From Pseudaeromonas sharmana (GTDB lineage: Bacteria > Pseudomonadota > Gammaproteobacteria > Enterobacterales > Aeromonadaceae), in assembly GCF_042649925.1 (NCBI RefSeq), contig NZ_JBHSAF010000002.1, forward strand, positions 62,001 through 126,000: 64,000 nucleotides of DNA, given 5' to 3'. Positions 16,473 to 26,080 of the stretch are shown here, in pieces. Under the pieces are notes generated by a model. It saw nothing but the letters and a program-made list of their open reading frames with translations. It had not been told where the DNA came from and ran no database searches. Within the stretch, counting starts at the first letter, position 1, and each line of letters begins with the position of its first letter. The position numbers were made by a program, and so were the translations under genes.

Positions 16473-16733
16473 AGTCTTCTCCTGGTGTGCTAGGGGCATA
16501 GCGGTACTGGATCTGAGTCTAGACAGCCGGATGCCAGCTAAACGCGATAACGTTCAAATTACGGGGACTTGGTCGGAGACACGTATCGCTGTTCGTCGTG
16601 AAATGCGGATGGATATTCTGACTTAAATCAATTTTTCGAGCCTTTATATGGCGAACGGTGCGGCGGATAGGTAATAAAAACCTTGTTAATCAAGTGTTTA
16701 TTTTGGGGGCGTCCATTAACCTGTAGATAACAG
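16473..16733 (-). promoter_or_regulatory. Control region upstream of pckA
   Basis: Gap between pckA and the hslO terminator. On the minus strand TTGATTTAAGTCAG (16618-16631) resembles an FNR/CRP-family half-symmetrical site (TTGAT-N4-ATCAA, 8 of 10 bases). An AT-rich symmetrical stretch, CTTGTTAATCAAG, lies at 16682-16694. No convincing sigma-70 hexamer pair stands out. No coding sequence was recognised. Confidence 0.3.
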
Positions 16734-16763
16734 ATAACAAAAAGGAGGCGGTGGCCTCCTTTT
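16734..16763 (-). terminator. Terminator after hslO
   Basis: On the minus strand AAAAGGAGGC, loop CACC, GCCTCCTTTTTG: a 10-bp stem with a T tract, 20 bases after the hslO stop. Confidence 0.85.
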
Positions 16764-16782
16764 CAAATTTGTGAGCTATCAC

Positions 16783-17667
16783 TCAATGTGTATGGTTATC
16801 CGTAGGATGGCCATTGGCGTGAAACAACGCCTGTACGTCGACGGCATCGAACCGGTAATGACTGCCACAATAGTCACAGTGCATGTCAATTTCACCTTGC
16901 TCGGCAACTATGGAGTTTGCCTCTGTCTCGCCGATCTGCAGCAGGGCATCGGCACAGCGTTCACGCGAGCAGGTGCAACGGAAGCAGACGGATTGCGGAT
17001 CGAATAACCGTACCTCTTCCTCATGATAGAGGCGGTAGAGGATTTCCTCGGCAGGCAGGTTAAACAACTCCTCACATTTGATGGTGTCAGTGAGCGTTGC
17101 CAGGTGTTCGAAATCATGTTGATGTTCGTCATGACTGGCTGGCAGGGCTTGCAGCAACATGCCTGCTGCTTGCGGCGCATCGAGTTGGGTATTGGTATGG
17201 ATCCAGATGCGGGTTGCCAGCTGTTCTGACTGGGCGAAATACTCTTCGAGACAGGCCGCCAGGCTGTCCCCGCTCAGAGCGACGATGCCTTGGTATCGTT
17301 CGCCTTGCAGCGGTTGTATGGTGATGACCATGAAACCGTCACCAATCAGCTGATGCAGCTTTGCTTCAGCGGGCAAATCGCCTTCCCAGCGGGCAACACC
17401 GCGCAGCTGTTGGCGGTGATCGCCATTAATCACCGCCAACTGCACCGGACCCTTGCCCTGCAGCTGCACTGTAATCGAACCCTCGAATTTCAGCGTTGCG
17501 GTCAACAAACTGGTGGCGACCAGCAGTTCACCCAGCAGTTGGCGGATCGGGGCTGGATAAGACTGCGCATCCAGCATCTGAGCGTAGGTCTGCTGCAGTT
17601 GTACCAGTTCACCACGGACTTGATGGTGTTCAAACAGATAGCGGTGCAGTTGATCCTGTTGTGTCAT
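16783..17667 (-). CDS. hslO: Redox-regulated chaperone Hsp33
   Basis: 294 residues. A holdase that is switched on by oxidation and protects proteins from aggregation in the cytoplasm. The redox switch is complete: Cys231-x-Cys233 and, 30 residues on, Cys264-x-x-Cys267 (CXC-X30-CXXC), which bind zinc when reduced. The N-terminal domain (GELVQLQQTYAQML, GPVQLAVINGDHRQQLRGVA) is typical. A His-rich tail ends the protein. hslR is 26 bases upstream on the same strand, so hslR-hslO form an operon. Confidence 0.95.
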   Translation of the reverse strand: MTQQDQLHRYLFEHHQVRGELVQLQQTYAQMLDAQSYPAPIRQLLGELLVATSLLTATLKFEGSITVQLQGKGPVQLAVINGDHRQQLRGVARWEGDLPAEAKLHQLIGDGFMVITIQPLQGERYQGIVALSGDSLAACLEEYFAQSEQLATRIWIHTNTQLDAPQAAGMLLQALPASHDEHQHDFEHLATLTDTIKCEELFNLPAEEILYRLYHEEEVRLFDPQSVCFRCTCSRERCADALLQIGETEANSIVAEQGEIDMHCDYCGSHYRFDAVDVQALFHANGHPTDNHTH

Positions 17668-17693
17668 AACTCTCTCTCTTGCGTCTCGGCGTA

Positions 17694-18098
17694 TTAGCCA
17701 CTGTGACTCTCTTTCCAGCGCTGCAGATCGCGGCGCTGTTTTTTGTCGGGTTTAGTGTCTGGATGTGGAGCATACAGGCTATTCAAGCGCCGTGCTTCGG
17801 CCAGTTTTTCCCGCCGTTCGCGGCTGGCTTCGCTCTCCAAGTAAAGGAACGTGGCCTCACTGGCGCTCCGGCGCTGTTCGCTCAAGGCCATAACCTGGAT
17901 CTCTTTTTCATCGTTACCCTGCCACAGACGCAACAGGGCTCCTACTTCGACCAGTTTACTCGGTTTGCTGCGTTGACCATTGTAATGGACTTTACCGCCT
18001 TCGATCATGCTGCGTGCCAGTGCTCTGGTCTTGTAAAATCGGGCAGCCCAAAGCCATTTGTCGAGCCGAACCGCGATCGGCGCCGTCTCTTTGTTCAT
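17694..18098 (-). CDS. hslR: Ribosome-associated heat shock protein Hsp15
   Basis: 134 residues. An S4-type RNA-binding domain fills the N-terminal half (VRLDKWLWAARFYKTRALAR and GGKVHYNGQRSKPSKLV). The C-terminal half is basic and helical. The family rescues free 50S subunits that still carry a nascent chain. ATG 18098 was chosen as the start of the S4 domain context; an in-frame ATG nine codons upstream looks less likely. Divergent from the type II secretion operon, with about 180 bases between them. Confidence 0.92.
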   Translation of the reverse strand: MNKETAPIAVRLDKWLWAARFYKTRALARSMIEGGKVHYNGQRSKPSKLVEVGALLRLWQGNDEKEIQVMALSEQRRSASEATFLYLESEASRERREKLAEARRLNSLYAPHPDTKPDKKQRRDLQRWKESHSG

Positions 18099-18276
18099 TG
18101 CTGCTTCCAAAATGTAACAAAACACCAGTATAACAGAGCGATTTGGTTGGCAGGACTCACGAATTTGAACTACCGCCTGTCAATCAGGTTGTCAGCTCGG
18201 AGCGCACGGGTAAGAATACCGAGCTCACTGGCGAAGTGGTGCCAGGCGGCTGACAGGCTATTCCGGGAATTCATTG

Positions 18277-19191
18277 ATGTTAGATCAGGAACGTTTGCGT
18301 AAAGTGTTGACCCAGCTTCCGGTTGCACGCCTCAGTCAGGGCTTGTTCCTGCTGCTGTTAGTGCTGTGTTGCCAGCAGTTGGCTACGCTAACATGGCAGT
18401 TGATGCCGGCTCCGGCGGCGACGCGAGGCATCAGTTGGAAACCATCTGCCAGCCCGGCCACGGCAAACGCGAACCCGCTTGATGTCCGTGACCTGCTGGC
18501 GCTGGCGTTATTTGGCAAAGCAGTCACTCCGGAGACGCAAGCTGCAACCCTGGCATCAACCGAGATGCAGGGCGCGCTGCAGCAAAATGCACCTCGCACC
18601 CGCCTGAACCTTACGCTGACAGGATTGCTGGCCAGCCAGGATAACCCGGGCCGCTCGATTGCCATCATCATCAATAATGGCGAAGAGAGTGGTTATGGGG
18701 TGGGCGACACCATTACTGGAACTCAGGCCAAGATCCGCGCCATTTTGCGCGATCGGGCCATTCTCTCCAACCAGGGTAAAGATGAGACCTTGATGCTGGA
18801 TGGTGAAGAGTTCAAGGCACTCGGCGCACCACAAGACAAGCCGGCAGCGTCAGCCTCAGCCTCATCAACGGAACCTGCGGCTGACCTGAAACAACTGCGC
18901 AACGAACTGGTGAAAAATCCTGGAAAGTTGCTGGACTACGTCAACATCTCTCCGATCATGAAAGACGGCAAGCTCAGCGGCTATCGGATCAATCCGGGCA
19001 AGGATGTGGCGTTTTTCCACCGGATAGGGTTGCAGTCGAACGACCTGGCCACGGCCATCAATGGTTATGACCTGCGGGACAATGCCCAGGCCATGCAGAT
19101 CATGGGGCAATTGTCGACACTGACCGAAATGAACCTGACTGTCGAGCGCAACGGACAGCAGCAGGACGTCTACATAAAACTGACAGAATAA
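18277..19191 (+). CDS. gspC: Type II secretion inner-membrane protein GspC
   Basis: 304 residues. Short cytoplasmic tail, one membrane helix (about residues 20-40), a periplasmic homology region (about 90-190; RLNLTLTGLLASQDNPGRSI), and a C-terminal PDZ-like domain (about 205-304; YRINPGKDVAFFHRIGLQSN). GspC links the inner-membrane platform to the secretin GspD and helps select substrates. It corresponds to Aeromonas ExeC. ATG 18277 chosen over the TTG at 18274. First gene of a 12-gene operon. Confidence 0.93.
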   Translation: MLDQERLRKVLTQLPVARLSQGLFLLLLVLCCQQLATLTWQLMPAPAATRGISWKPSASPATANANPLDVRDLLALALFGKAVTPETQAATLASTEMQGALQQNAPRTRLNLTLTGLLASQDNPGRSIAIIINNGEESGYGVGDTITGTQAKIRAILRDRAILSNQGKDETLMLDGEEFKALGAPQDKPAASASASSTEPAADLKQLRNELVKNPGKLLDYVNISPIMKDGKLSGYRINPGKDVAFFHRIGLQSNDLATAINGYDLRDNAQAMQIMGQLSTLTEMNLTVERNGQQQDVYIKLTE

Positions 19192-19214
19192 CGAGAAGCG
19201 GAGTTGAATCGTCA

Positions 19215-21221
19215 ATGAGAACCAAGGGAATTTCTGCGCTGCTGGCTGCGATTGTGGCGTCGGCACTGCTGGTGGCACCGCAGGCGATGGCGGCCGAGTT
19301 TTCTGCCAGTTTCAAGAACACTGATATTCAGGAGTTCATCAACACCGTTGGCAAGAATTTGAACAAAACGATCATTGTTGACCCATCGGTCCGCGGCAAG
19401 ATCAACGTGCGTAGCTACGACCTGTTGAACGATGAGCAGTATTATCAGTTCTTCCTCAGCGTGCTGGATGTTTATGGTTTCGCGGTCGTGCCGATGGACA
19501 ACGGCACCTTGAAGGTGGTGCGGTCGAACACCGCCAAAACCTCCGGGATTCCAGTCGTTGATGATGCCGCTCCCGGCTCCGGCGATGAAATGGTCACGCG
19601 TGTGGTACCGGTGCGAAACGTCTCGGTGCGGGAACTGGCGCCCCTGCTGCGACAACTGAATGATAATGCCGGTGGTGGTAACGTCGTGCATTATGAACCG
19701 TCGAATGTCTTGCTGATTACCGGTCGGGCCATGGTGGTCAATCGTCTGGTGGATATTGTGCGCCGCGTAGACAAGGCCGGGGATCAGGATGTGGATATCG
19801 TGCGCCTCAAATATGCATCGGCCACCGAGATCGTGCGTCTGGTGACTGCACTGACCAAGGATGAGGGCAAGACCGGGATGGGGTCATTGCTGACACCCAA
19901 GGTGGTTGCCGATGATAGAACCAACTCGGTTGTCGTTTCCGGTGAGCCCAAGGCGCGACAACGGGTACTGCAGATGATCCGTCAGCTCGACAAGGATCAG
20001 CAAAGCGATGGCAATACCAAGGTCTACTACCTCAAGTACGCCAAGGCCAAGAACCTGATGGAAGTCCTGACTGGGGTCAGCAAGAGTATCCAGGATAAGA
20101 AGACTCCCGGCGGCCAGGCAACGAACAACGACAAAAAGCTGAGTATCGAAGCGGATGAGCAGACCAACTCACTGGTCATCACTGCGCAGCCCGACACGAT
20201 GCAGGAGCTGGAAAAGGTGATTGCTCGTCTCGATATCCGTCGTGCTCAAGTCCTGGTCGAGGCGATCATCGTCGAAGTTGCCAATGGCAACGATGCCCAG
20301 TTTGGCATTCAGTGGGGTAACAGCAATGCCGGCATGGTGCAATTTGCCGATAGCACCACCTCACCGATACCGGTGAGCACCTTTGTCGATGCCATCGGTG
20401 ATAGCCCGTCTGACTCGTCGACTGCCTCGCTGGCCGGGTTGTCAGGCGCGGCATTGGGTTTCTACCATGGTGACTGGTTCGGACTGGTGACCGCACTGAA
20501 GACGGATTCCAAGAGTGATGTTCTGGCGACACCGAGTCTGTCGACGATGGACAATCAAGAGGCTGAATTTAATGTCGGGCAGGAAGTGCCGGTGTTGACC
20601 GGGAGTCAGACCTCCACCGACAGCTCGACTGTTTACAATACGGTTGAACGCAAAACGGTGGGCACCAAGCTGAAGTTCAAGCCACAGATCAATGAAGGTG
20701 ACTCTGTGTTGCTGGAGATTGAACAGGAGGTCTCGAGCGTCGATAGCACCAGCGCCAACAGCAGCCTCGGTTCGACCTTCAACGTTCGGACCATCAAGAA
20801 TACCGTGCTGGTCAAGAGCGGGGAGACAGTGGTGCTCGGCGGATTGCTGGATGAAAAGACCAATGAGGTCGTCTCCAAGGTGCCGGTGCTGGGTGATATT
20901 CCTGTGCTTGGCGAGCTGTTCAAGTCCACCAGTACCGACAAAACCAAGCGCAATCTGATGGTGTTTATCCGTCCGGTGATTCTGCGTGACCCTGTGACCT
21001 ATTCCGGCATCTCCAACAGCAAGTACACCATGTTCCGGGCCGAACAGCTCGAACGTGCCAGCAAAGGCTTGCGCCTGATGCCGGATGACATCACGACGCC
21101 GGTGATGCCGGAGTTCAAGTCGGACACCACCCTGTCTCCCGAGATGCAAAAAGAGATCGAAAACTATCGTGCCCGACAGTCTGACGCGGCCGCAGCTGCT
21201 CGCGCCGCTATGGATCAGTAA
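19215..21221 (+). CDS. gspD: Type II secretion secretin GspD
   Basis: 668 residues. Signal peptide 1-27 (cleavage after AMA). N0-N3 periplasmic domains follow, with repeated segments such as RTNSVVVSGEPKARQRVL and QTNSLVITAQPDTMQELEKV. The C-terminal secretin domain (about 370-610) has the VPVLGDIPVLGELFKSTSTD signature. The protein forms the outer-membrane ring through which folded exoproteins leave. Ala-rich C-terminal tail. Starts 23 bases after gspC. Confidence 0.96.
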   Translation: MRTKGISALLAAIVASALLVAPQAMAAEFSASFKNTDIQEFINTVGKNLNKTIIVDPSVRGKINVRSYDLLNDEQYYQFFLSVLDVYGFAVVPMDNGTLKVVRSNTAKTSGIPVVDDAAPGSGDEMVTRVVPVRNVSVRELAPLLRQLNDNAGGGNVVHYEPSNVLLITGRAMVVNRLVDIVRRVDKAGDQDVDIVRLKYASATEIVRLVTALTKDEGKTGMGSLLTPKVVADDRTNSVVVSGEPKARQRVLQMIRQLDKDQQSDGNTKVYYLKYAKAKNLMEVLTGVSKSIQDKKTPGGQATNNDKKLSIEADEQTNSLVITAQPDTMQELEKVIARLDIRRAQVLVEAIIVEVANGNDAQFGIQWGNSNAGMVQFADSTTSPIPVSTFVDAIGDSPSDSSTASLAGLSGAALGFYHGDWFGLVTALKTDSKSDVLATPSLSTMDNQEAEFNVGQEVPVLTGSQTSTDSSTVYNTVERKTVGTKLKFKPQINEGDSVLLEIEQEVSSVDSTSANSSLGSTFNVRTIKNTVLVKSGETVVLGGLLDEKTNEVVSKVPVLGDIPVLGELFKSTSTDKTKRNLMVFIRPVILRDPVTYSGISNSKYTMFRAEQLERASKGLRLMPDDITTPVMPEFKSDTTLSPEMQKEIENYRARQSDAAAAARAAMDQ

Positions 21222-21233
21222 GGAGTGACGGGG

Positions 21234-22751
21234 GTGGAGCAGTCATTGGAACAAGATCTCCTCACACCATCAGAGGAGTGGAATGAAGGGGTTAAACTGC
21301 ACTTCGCATTTGCCCGGGATCGCGGCGTAATTCTCGAAGAAGGGGCCGAGGGCCTGCGGCTGCTGTGCCGCGCCGATGTCACGCCGCAGACGTTACTCGA
21401 GGTGCGTCGTGTCGCCGGCGCGGCTTTTAGTGTCGAAGTCCTGGATGCCGAGGCGTTTGACGAGCACCTGATGGCCAATTATCAGCGTGACTCGTCCGAA
21501 GCGCGCCAGCTGATGGAGGACATAGGTAACGAGGTGGATTTCTTCACCCTGGCCGAGGAGCTACCAGAGAACGAAGATCTGCTGGATGCCGAGGATGATG
21601 CACCGATTATCCGGCTTATCAATGCCATGCTCAGTGAGGCCATCAAGGAGGAGGCATCGGATATTCATATCGAGACCTTCGAGCGCAACCTGATCATCCG
21701 CTTCCGCATTGATGGCGTGCTGCGCGAGATCCTGCGTCCGCATCGCAAGCTGGCCTCCCTGCTGGTGTCGCGGATCAAGGTAATGGCCAAACTGGATATT
21801 GCCGAGAAGCGGGTACCGCAGGACGGACGCATCGCACTGCGCATCGGCGGCCGTGCCGTAGACGTTCGCGTTTCGACCATGCCATCGAGCCACGGCGAAC
21901 GGGTGGTGCTGCGTCTGCTGGACAAGAACAATGTGCGTCTTGAGTTGAAGCAGCTTGGGATGACCGCCCGCAATCGCGAGCATATCTCGACCCTGATCCG
22001 TAAGCCTCACGGCATCATCCTGGTCACCGGGCCGACAGGTTCGGGTAAGAGTACCACCCTGTATGCGGCCTTGTCGGAGATTAACTCCAAGGACCGTAAC
22101 ATCCTGACGGTGGAAGACCCCATCGAGTATGACCTTGAGGGCATCGGCCAGACGCAAGTCAATGCTAAGGTCGATATGACCTTTGCGCGCGGACTGCGGG
22201 CGATCCTGCGGCAGGACCCGGATGTGGTCATGGTCGGGGAAATTCGTGATCTGGAAACGGCACAAATTGCAGTTCAGGCATCGTTGACCGGCCACCTGGT
22301 GATGTCAACGCTGCACACCAATACCGCCATCGGTGCCATTACCCGTCTGCGTGACATGGGCATTGAACCTTTCCTGCTGTCGACCTCACTGTTGGCGGTG
22401 CTGGCGCAACGCCTGGTGCGGACCTTGTGTCCTGAATGCCGGATCCCTCATCCGCCGACGGAACAAGAACGTCTGCTGCTGGGCGTCGAAGGCGATGACA
22501 CTGTGGTCATCTATCGTCCCCATGGCTGTGATGCCTGCAACCACTCCGGTTATCGCGGCCGTACCGGCATTCATGAACTGTTGCTGGTGGATGAGACGGT
22601 GCGCGAGGCGATTCATGCCGAAGCTGGCGAGTTATCGATTGAGCGTCTGATCCGCGATCATACCCCCAGTATTCGTCGCGATGGTCTGGACAAGGTGTTG
22701 CTCGGGCAGACGAGTCTTGAAGAAGTCCTGCGCGTGACGCGGGAGGATTAA
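21234..22751 (+). CDS. gspE: Type II secretion ATPase GspE
   Basis: 505 residues. Cytoplasmic hexameric ATPase that drives pseudopilus assembly. Walker A is GPTGSGKSTTLYAAL (about residues 266-280) and the Walker B region is DPDVVMVGEIRDLETAQIA. A zinc-binding four-cysteine module (CPEC ... CDAC, about residues 400-440) marks the GspE/PilB subfamily. Start: AAGGAG (21220-21225) is eight bases before a GTG at 21234, which I prefer; the GTG at 21225 overlaps the ribosome binding site. Confidence 0.95.
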   Translation: MEQSLEQDLLTPSEEWNEGVKLHFAFARDRGVILEEGAEGLRLLCRADVTPQTLLEVRRVAGAAFSVEVLDAEAFDEHLMANYQRDSSEARQLMEDIGNEVDFFTLAEELPENEDLLDAEDDAPIIRLINAMLSEAIKEEASDIHIETFERNLIIRFRIDGVLREILRPHRKLASLLVSRIKVMAKLDIAEKRVPQDGRIALRIGGRAVDVRVSTMPSSHGERVVLRLLDKNNVRLELKQLGMTARNREHISTLIRKPHGIILVTGPTGSGKSTTLYAALSEINSKDRNILTVEDPIEYDLEGIGQTQVNAKVDMTFARGLRAILRQDPDVVMVGEIRDLETAQIAVQASLTGHLVMSTLHTNTAIGAITRLRDMGIEPFLLSTSLLAVLAQRLVRTLCPECRIPHPPTEQERLLLGVEGDDTVVIYRPHGCDACNHSGYRGRTGIHELLLVDETVREAIHAEAGELSIERLIRDHTPSIRRDGLDKVLLGQTSLEEVLRVTRED

Positions 22752-22752
22752 G

Positions 22753-23973
22753 ATGGCGGCCTATGAATACGTCGCGCTCGATAGCAAGGGGCGGCGCAAG
22801 CAGGGGGTACAGGAGGCCGATTCGGCCCGGCTGGTGCGCCAGATCCTGCGCGAACAGGGTCTGACCCCGCTCGAAGTGACCGAGAGCAGCGAGAAAGTGC
22901 GTCGCGAGGCCAGCGGTTTCTCGTTGCTTCGTCCGACCATGAGCTCCGGCGAGCTGGCCCTGGTCACCCGTCAGCTGGCAACGCTGGTCGCCGCCGCGCT
23001 ACCGATCGAGGAAGCACTCAAAGCCGTAGCTCAGCAATGTGACAAGCCGCGTCATCGGACGCTGATGGCGGCGGTGCGTAGCAAGGTGGTCGAAGGCCAT
23101 AGTCTGGCCGAGGCGATGTCCGGCTTCCCGTCGATTTTCGATCAGCTCTATCGGGCCATGGTGGCTGCTGGCGAGAAATCCGGTCACCTCGATACGGTGC
23201 TCAATCGCCTTGCGGATTACACCGAGCAGCGCCATCAGATGAAGAACAAGCTGATGCAGGCGATGATCTATCCGGTGATGTTGACGCTGGTTGCCATCGG
23301 CGTAGTGGCGATCCTTTTGTCGACCGTGGTGCCCAAGGTGGTCGAGCAGTTTGTGCATATGAAACAGCAGTTGCCGCTGTCGACCCGAATCCTGATGGCC
23401 TGCAGTGATTTTGTGCGTGATTACGGGCTCTGGGTGGTCATGCTGCTGGTGGCCTTGCTGCTCGGCTTGCGCTGGTGGTTGCGCCACCCTGAGCGTCGGC
23501 GTCGCTGGCACCGTCTGTTGTTGCGCCTACCGGTCATTGGCCGCGTCAGCCGAGGGCTGAATACGGCGCGCTATGCGCGCACCTTGAGCATTCTCAACTC
23601 GAGTGCCGTACCGCTGTTGGAGGGGATGCGGATTAGTGGCGAGGTCCTGACCAATGATCATGCCCGCGCCGTCTTGACCGACGCGGCAGAGCGGGTGCGT
23701 GAGGGCAGTAGCCTGCGGACGGCATTGGAACAGACCCGGCTGTTTCCGCCGATGATGTTGCATATGATCGCCTCTGGTGAACGCAGTGGCGAGCTCGACA
23801 ACATGCTGGAACGGGCCGCGGATAACCAGGATCGTGAATTTGAGGGACAGGTGTCACTGGCACTCGGGGTGTTTGAGCCCCTGTTGGTGGTCACCATGGC
23901 GGTAGTGGTGCTGGGGATCGTCGTTTCCATCCTGCAGCCGTTGATGGATCTGAACAACATGATGAGCCGCTGA
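22753..23973 (+). CDS. gspF: Type II secretion inner-membrane platform protein GspF
   Basis: 406 residues. Polytopic platform protein with two T2SSF domains (about 70-195 and 273-395) and three membrane helices (about 170-195, 220-243, 375-397). Typical segments: LVTRQLATLVAAALPIEEAL and its later counterpart NTARYARTLSILNSSAVPLL. It contacts GspE and GspL during pseudopilus assembly. Starts 1 base after gspE. Confidence 0.95.
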   Translation: MAAYEYVALDSKGRRKQGVQEADSARLVRQILREQGLTPLEVTESSEKVRREASGFSLLRPTMSSGELALVTRQLATLVAAALPIEEALKAVAQQCDKPRHRTLMAAVRSKVVEGHSLAEAMSGFPSIFDQLYRAMVAAGEKSGHLDTVLNRLADYTEQRHQMKNKLMQAMIYPVMLTLVAIGVVAILLSTVVPKVVEQFVHMKQQLPLSTRILMACSDFVRDYGLWVVMLLVALLLGLRWWLRHPERRRRWHRLLLRLPVIGRVSRGLNTARYARTLSILNSSAVPLLEGMRISGEVLTNDHARAVLTDAAERVREGSSLRTALEQTRLFPPMMLHMIASGERSGELDNMLERAADNQDREFEGQVSLALGVFEPLLVVTMAVVVLGIVVSILQPLMDLNNMMSR

Positions 23974-24023
23974 CCTGAAGGTAGGGCCGTCGCATGATAA
24001 TTCGTAACAAGAGGACTGGATTG

Positions 24024-24458
24024 ATGACACAAGCTACACAACGACAACGCGGTTTTACCCTGCTGGAAATCATGGTCGTGATCGTGATCCTTGGCATTCT
24101 GGCCAGCATAGTGGTACCGAACCTGATGGGTAACAAGGAGAAAGCCGATCGTCAGAAAGCGGTGACGGATATCGTGGCTCTGGAAAACGCGCTTGATATG
24201 TACAAGCTGGATAACAGTCGCTACCCGACCACGGAGCAGGGGCTGGAGGCGTTGGTCAGCAAGCCGTCGGGCGATCCTGAACCGAAGAACTACCGTGATG
24301 GCGGCTACATCAAGCGCCTGCCGAAGGATCCGTGGGGCGGCGACTATCAGATGTTAAGCCCGGGTGAGCATGGCAAGATCGACGTGTTCTCAATGGGGCT
24401 GGACGGTGAAGCCGGCTCGGATGATGACGTTGGCAACTGGAACATGGATCAAAAGTGA
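24024..24458 (+). CDS. gspG: Major pseudopilin GspG
   Basis: 144 residues. Class III prepilin leader ending RQRG, cut before FTLLEIMVVIVILGI; Glu5 of the mature protein is present. YPTTEQGLEALV and LPKDPWGGDYQ (calcium-binding loop region, with GLDGEAGSDDD) are the GspG hallmarks. It forms the main subunit of the pseudopilus piston. ATG 24024 gives a 10-residue leader, normal for the family. It needs a prepilin peptidase that is not in this window. Confidence 0.96.
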   Translation: MTQATQRQRGFTLLEIMVVIVILGILASIVVPNLMGNKEKADRQKAVTDIVALENALDMYKLDNSRYPTTEQGLEALVSKPSGDPEPKNYRDGGYIKRLPKDPWGGDYQMLSPGEHGKIDVFSMGLDGEAGSDDDVGNWNMDQK

Positions 24459-25120
24459 AGTCTGTAATGCGTTCCGCCGCCAGTCGCGGTTTTACCCTGA
24501 TTGAAATCATGTTGGTGGTGGTGATCATCGGCTGTGCGGTGGGAATTGTCGTGTTATCGATCCCCGGTTTTGCCCCGGGGGGAACCGTTGACCTGAAGAC
24601 GCGAACCGAAAACATGACGGTGCTGATGAATCAAGTCGCGGAACAGGCGCTGCTGGAGGGGCGAACCATAGCGTTGCGTGTCGACCCTGAGGGCTATCAG
24701 TTCATGGTGCGCGAGCCGAAGAAAGAGGCGCAGGCGGCCGCCACAGATAGCACGCTGATCCCGACTGCATGGGAGGACCAGGTGTGGGCGCCGTATCAGA
24801 ACGAAAAGCTGGCCGTCAAAGGCTCCTTCCCCGAGGGAACCAGCGTCGAGCTGGAACTGGGCGGCCTGATGCTTGATAGCGAAGAGCGCACTCTGGGACT
24901 GGAGAAACAGGACTGGTTTGGTCGTGATGAGGATCAGGAAAATCGAGAACCGCAGATTCTGTTCCTGCCCGGCGGCGAAATTACCCCATTTCATCTGACG
25001 CTGACCGGCGCGGAAGAGGAGGGCAGTGAAACTCAGCCCTTCCTGGCCCAGATCCGGGGCGATGAGAGTGGCAAGGTCCAGTGGCTGGATCGGGCTGCCC
25101 TGGCGGCGGAAAAGCAGTGA
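24455..25120 (+). CDS. gspH: Minor pseudopilin GspH
   Basis: 221 residues. Leader ends AASRG, cut before FTLIEIMLVVVIIG. A low-complexity-free soluble domain follows. Somewhat longer than many GspH proteins (about 150-200). GspH is thought to sit at the tip or along the pseudopilus. The GTG at 24455 overlaps the gspG stop (GTGA); an ATG at 24467 is also possible and would still leave a leader. Confidence 0.88.
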   Translation: MKSVMRSAASRGFTLIEIMLVVVIIGCAVGIVVLSIPGFAPGGTVDLKTRTENMTVLMNQVAEQALLEGRTIALRVDPEGYQFMVREPKKEAQAAATDSTLIPTAWEDQVWAPYQNEKLAVKGSFPEGTSVELELGGLMLDSEERTLGLEKQDWFGRDEDQENREPQILFLPGGEITPFHLTLTGAEEEGSETQPFLAQIRGDESGKVQWLDRAALAAEKQ

Positions 25121-25479
25121 ACCAGTGCCGGGGCATGACGCTGCTGGAAGTGCTGGTGGCACTGGCTATCTTTGCACTCGCCGGTTTGACCGTGGTGCAG
25201 ACGGTCACCCAGCAGATGTCGGGTCTGGCCGATCTGGAAGAGAAGACCTTTGCCACCTGGGTGGCCGATAACCGCCAGGTCGAAGTGTTATTGACGCGCA
25301 ACTGGCCCGGCTTATCGTGGATCAATGGCGAAGAAGAGATGGCGGGACGAACCTGGTATTGGCGCTGGAAAGGGGTTGAAACTGCAGATGCCAGCTTCCG
25401 GGCACTCGATGTCGAGGTTCGGAGCGAGAAGGAGGCGAAGAATCCCCGTGCGACGCTACGAACCTATGTCTCCCGCTAG
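25117..25479 (+). CDS. gspI: Minor pseudopilin GspI
   Basis: 120 residues. I place the start at the GTG 25117, which overlaps the gspH stop (GTGA), because it yields the six-residue leader MNQCRG cut before MTLLEVLVALAIFALA. A start at ATG 25135 would remove the leader. GspI nucleates the pseudopilus tip with GspJ and GspK. EEKTFATWVADNRQVE is typical of the family. Confidence 0.9.
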   Translation: MNQCRGMTLLEVLVALAIFALAGLTVVQTVTQQMSGLADLEEKTFATWVADNRQVEVLLTRNWPGLSWINGEEEMAGRTWYWRWKGVETADASFRALDVEVRSEKEAKNPRATLRTYVSR

Positions 25480-26080
25480 GATGCGCGGCTTTACGCTGAT
25501 AGAAGTGCTGGTGGCGTTGCTGATTTTTGCCAGCCTGAGCCTGGGTGCCTACCAGTTGCTGACTGCGGTGCTGCATAACGACGAGATGGCGCGCGAAAAA
25601 GTCGCCCAGCTTGGTGAGCTGCAGCGGGTGTTTGGCATGATGGAGCGGGATTTCAGTCAGATGATCGCGCGCCCTACCCGGGTAAATGGTGAGGCGAGCT
25701 CGGCCGTGATCCAGACTGGGCAATTCCAGATGCAGAGTGATGACTGGTCCATCTTGTTTGTCCGAGGCGGCTGGTTCAATCCTGGTGCGCAGTTGCCACG
25801 TTCGCAGTTGCAAAAAGTCGGTTACCGACTGCGAGAGGAAAAGCTCGAACGGCTCAGTTATGTCTACCTGGATCCCGTGGTTGGTACTGAGCCGACGGCG
25901 ACAGTGTTACTCGACGGCGTGAAAAGCTTCCGTCTCCGGTTCTTCCATAACGGTCAGTGGGCTAGTGCCTGGAACAGTACCAGCCAGCTACCCAAAGCGG
26001 TGGAGGTCGAACTGGAGCTGACTCACTATGGCAAAATCCGGCGCCTGTTTCTGATTGCCAGCGAGAGTACCACATCATGA
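25466..26080 (+). CDS. gspJ: Minor pseudopilin GspJ
   Basis: 204 residues from ATG 25466, overlapping the end of gspI by 14 bases. The leader ends RMRG, cut before FTLIEVLVALLIFA. QRVFGMMERDFSQMIARPTR and VQTGQ-like segments are usual for GspJ. GTG 25448, with AAGGAGG about ten bases upstream, and ATG 25481 are alternative starts. Part of the tip complex with GspI and GspK. Confidence 0.88.
   Translation: MSPARMRGFTLIEVLVALLIFASLSLGAYQLLTAVLHNDEMAREKVAQLGELQRVFGMMERDFSQMIARPTRVNGEASSAVIQTGQFQMQSDDWSILFVRGGWFNPGAQLPRSQLQKVGYRLREEKLERLSYVYLDPVVGTEPTATVLLDGVKSFRLRFFHNGQWASAWNSTSQLPKAVEVELELTHYGKIRRLFLIASESTTS

Noticed and set aside
16673..16702. AT-rich imperfect inverted repeat (AATAAA...TTTATT) upstream of pckA
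   Set aside because: Only the central CTTG/CAAG pairs well; the outer parts do not pair in register.
18150..18215. Segment between hslR and gspC that looked tRNA-like (TTTGAACTACCG...TCAATCAGG)
   Set aside because: No acceptor stem or complete cloverleaf can be drawn.
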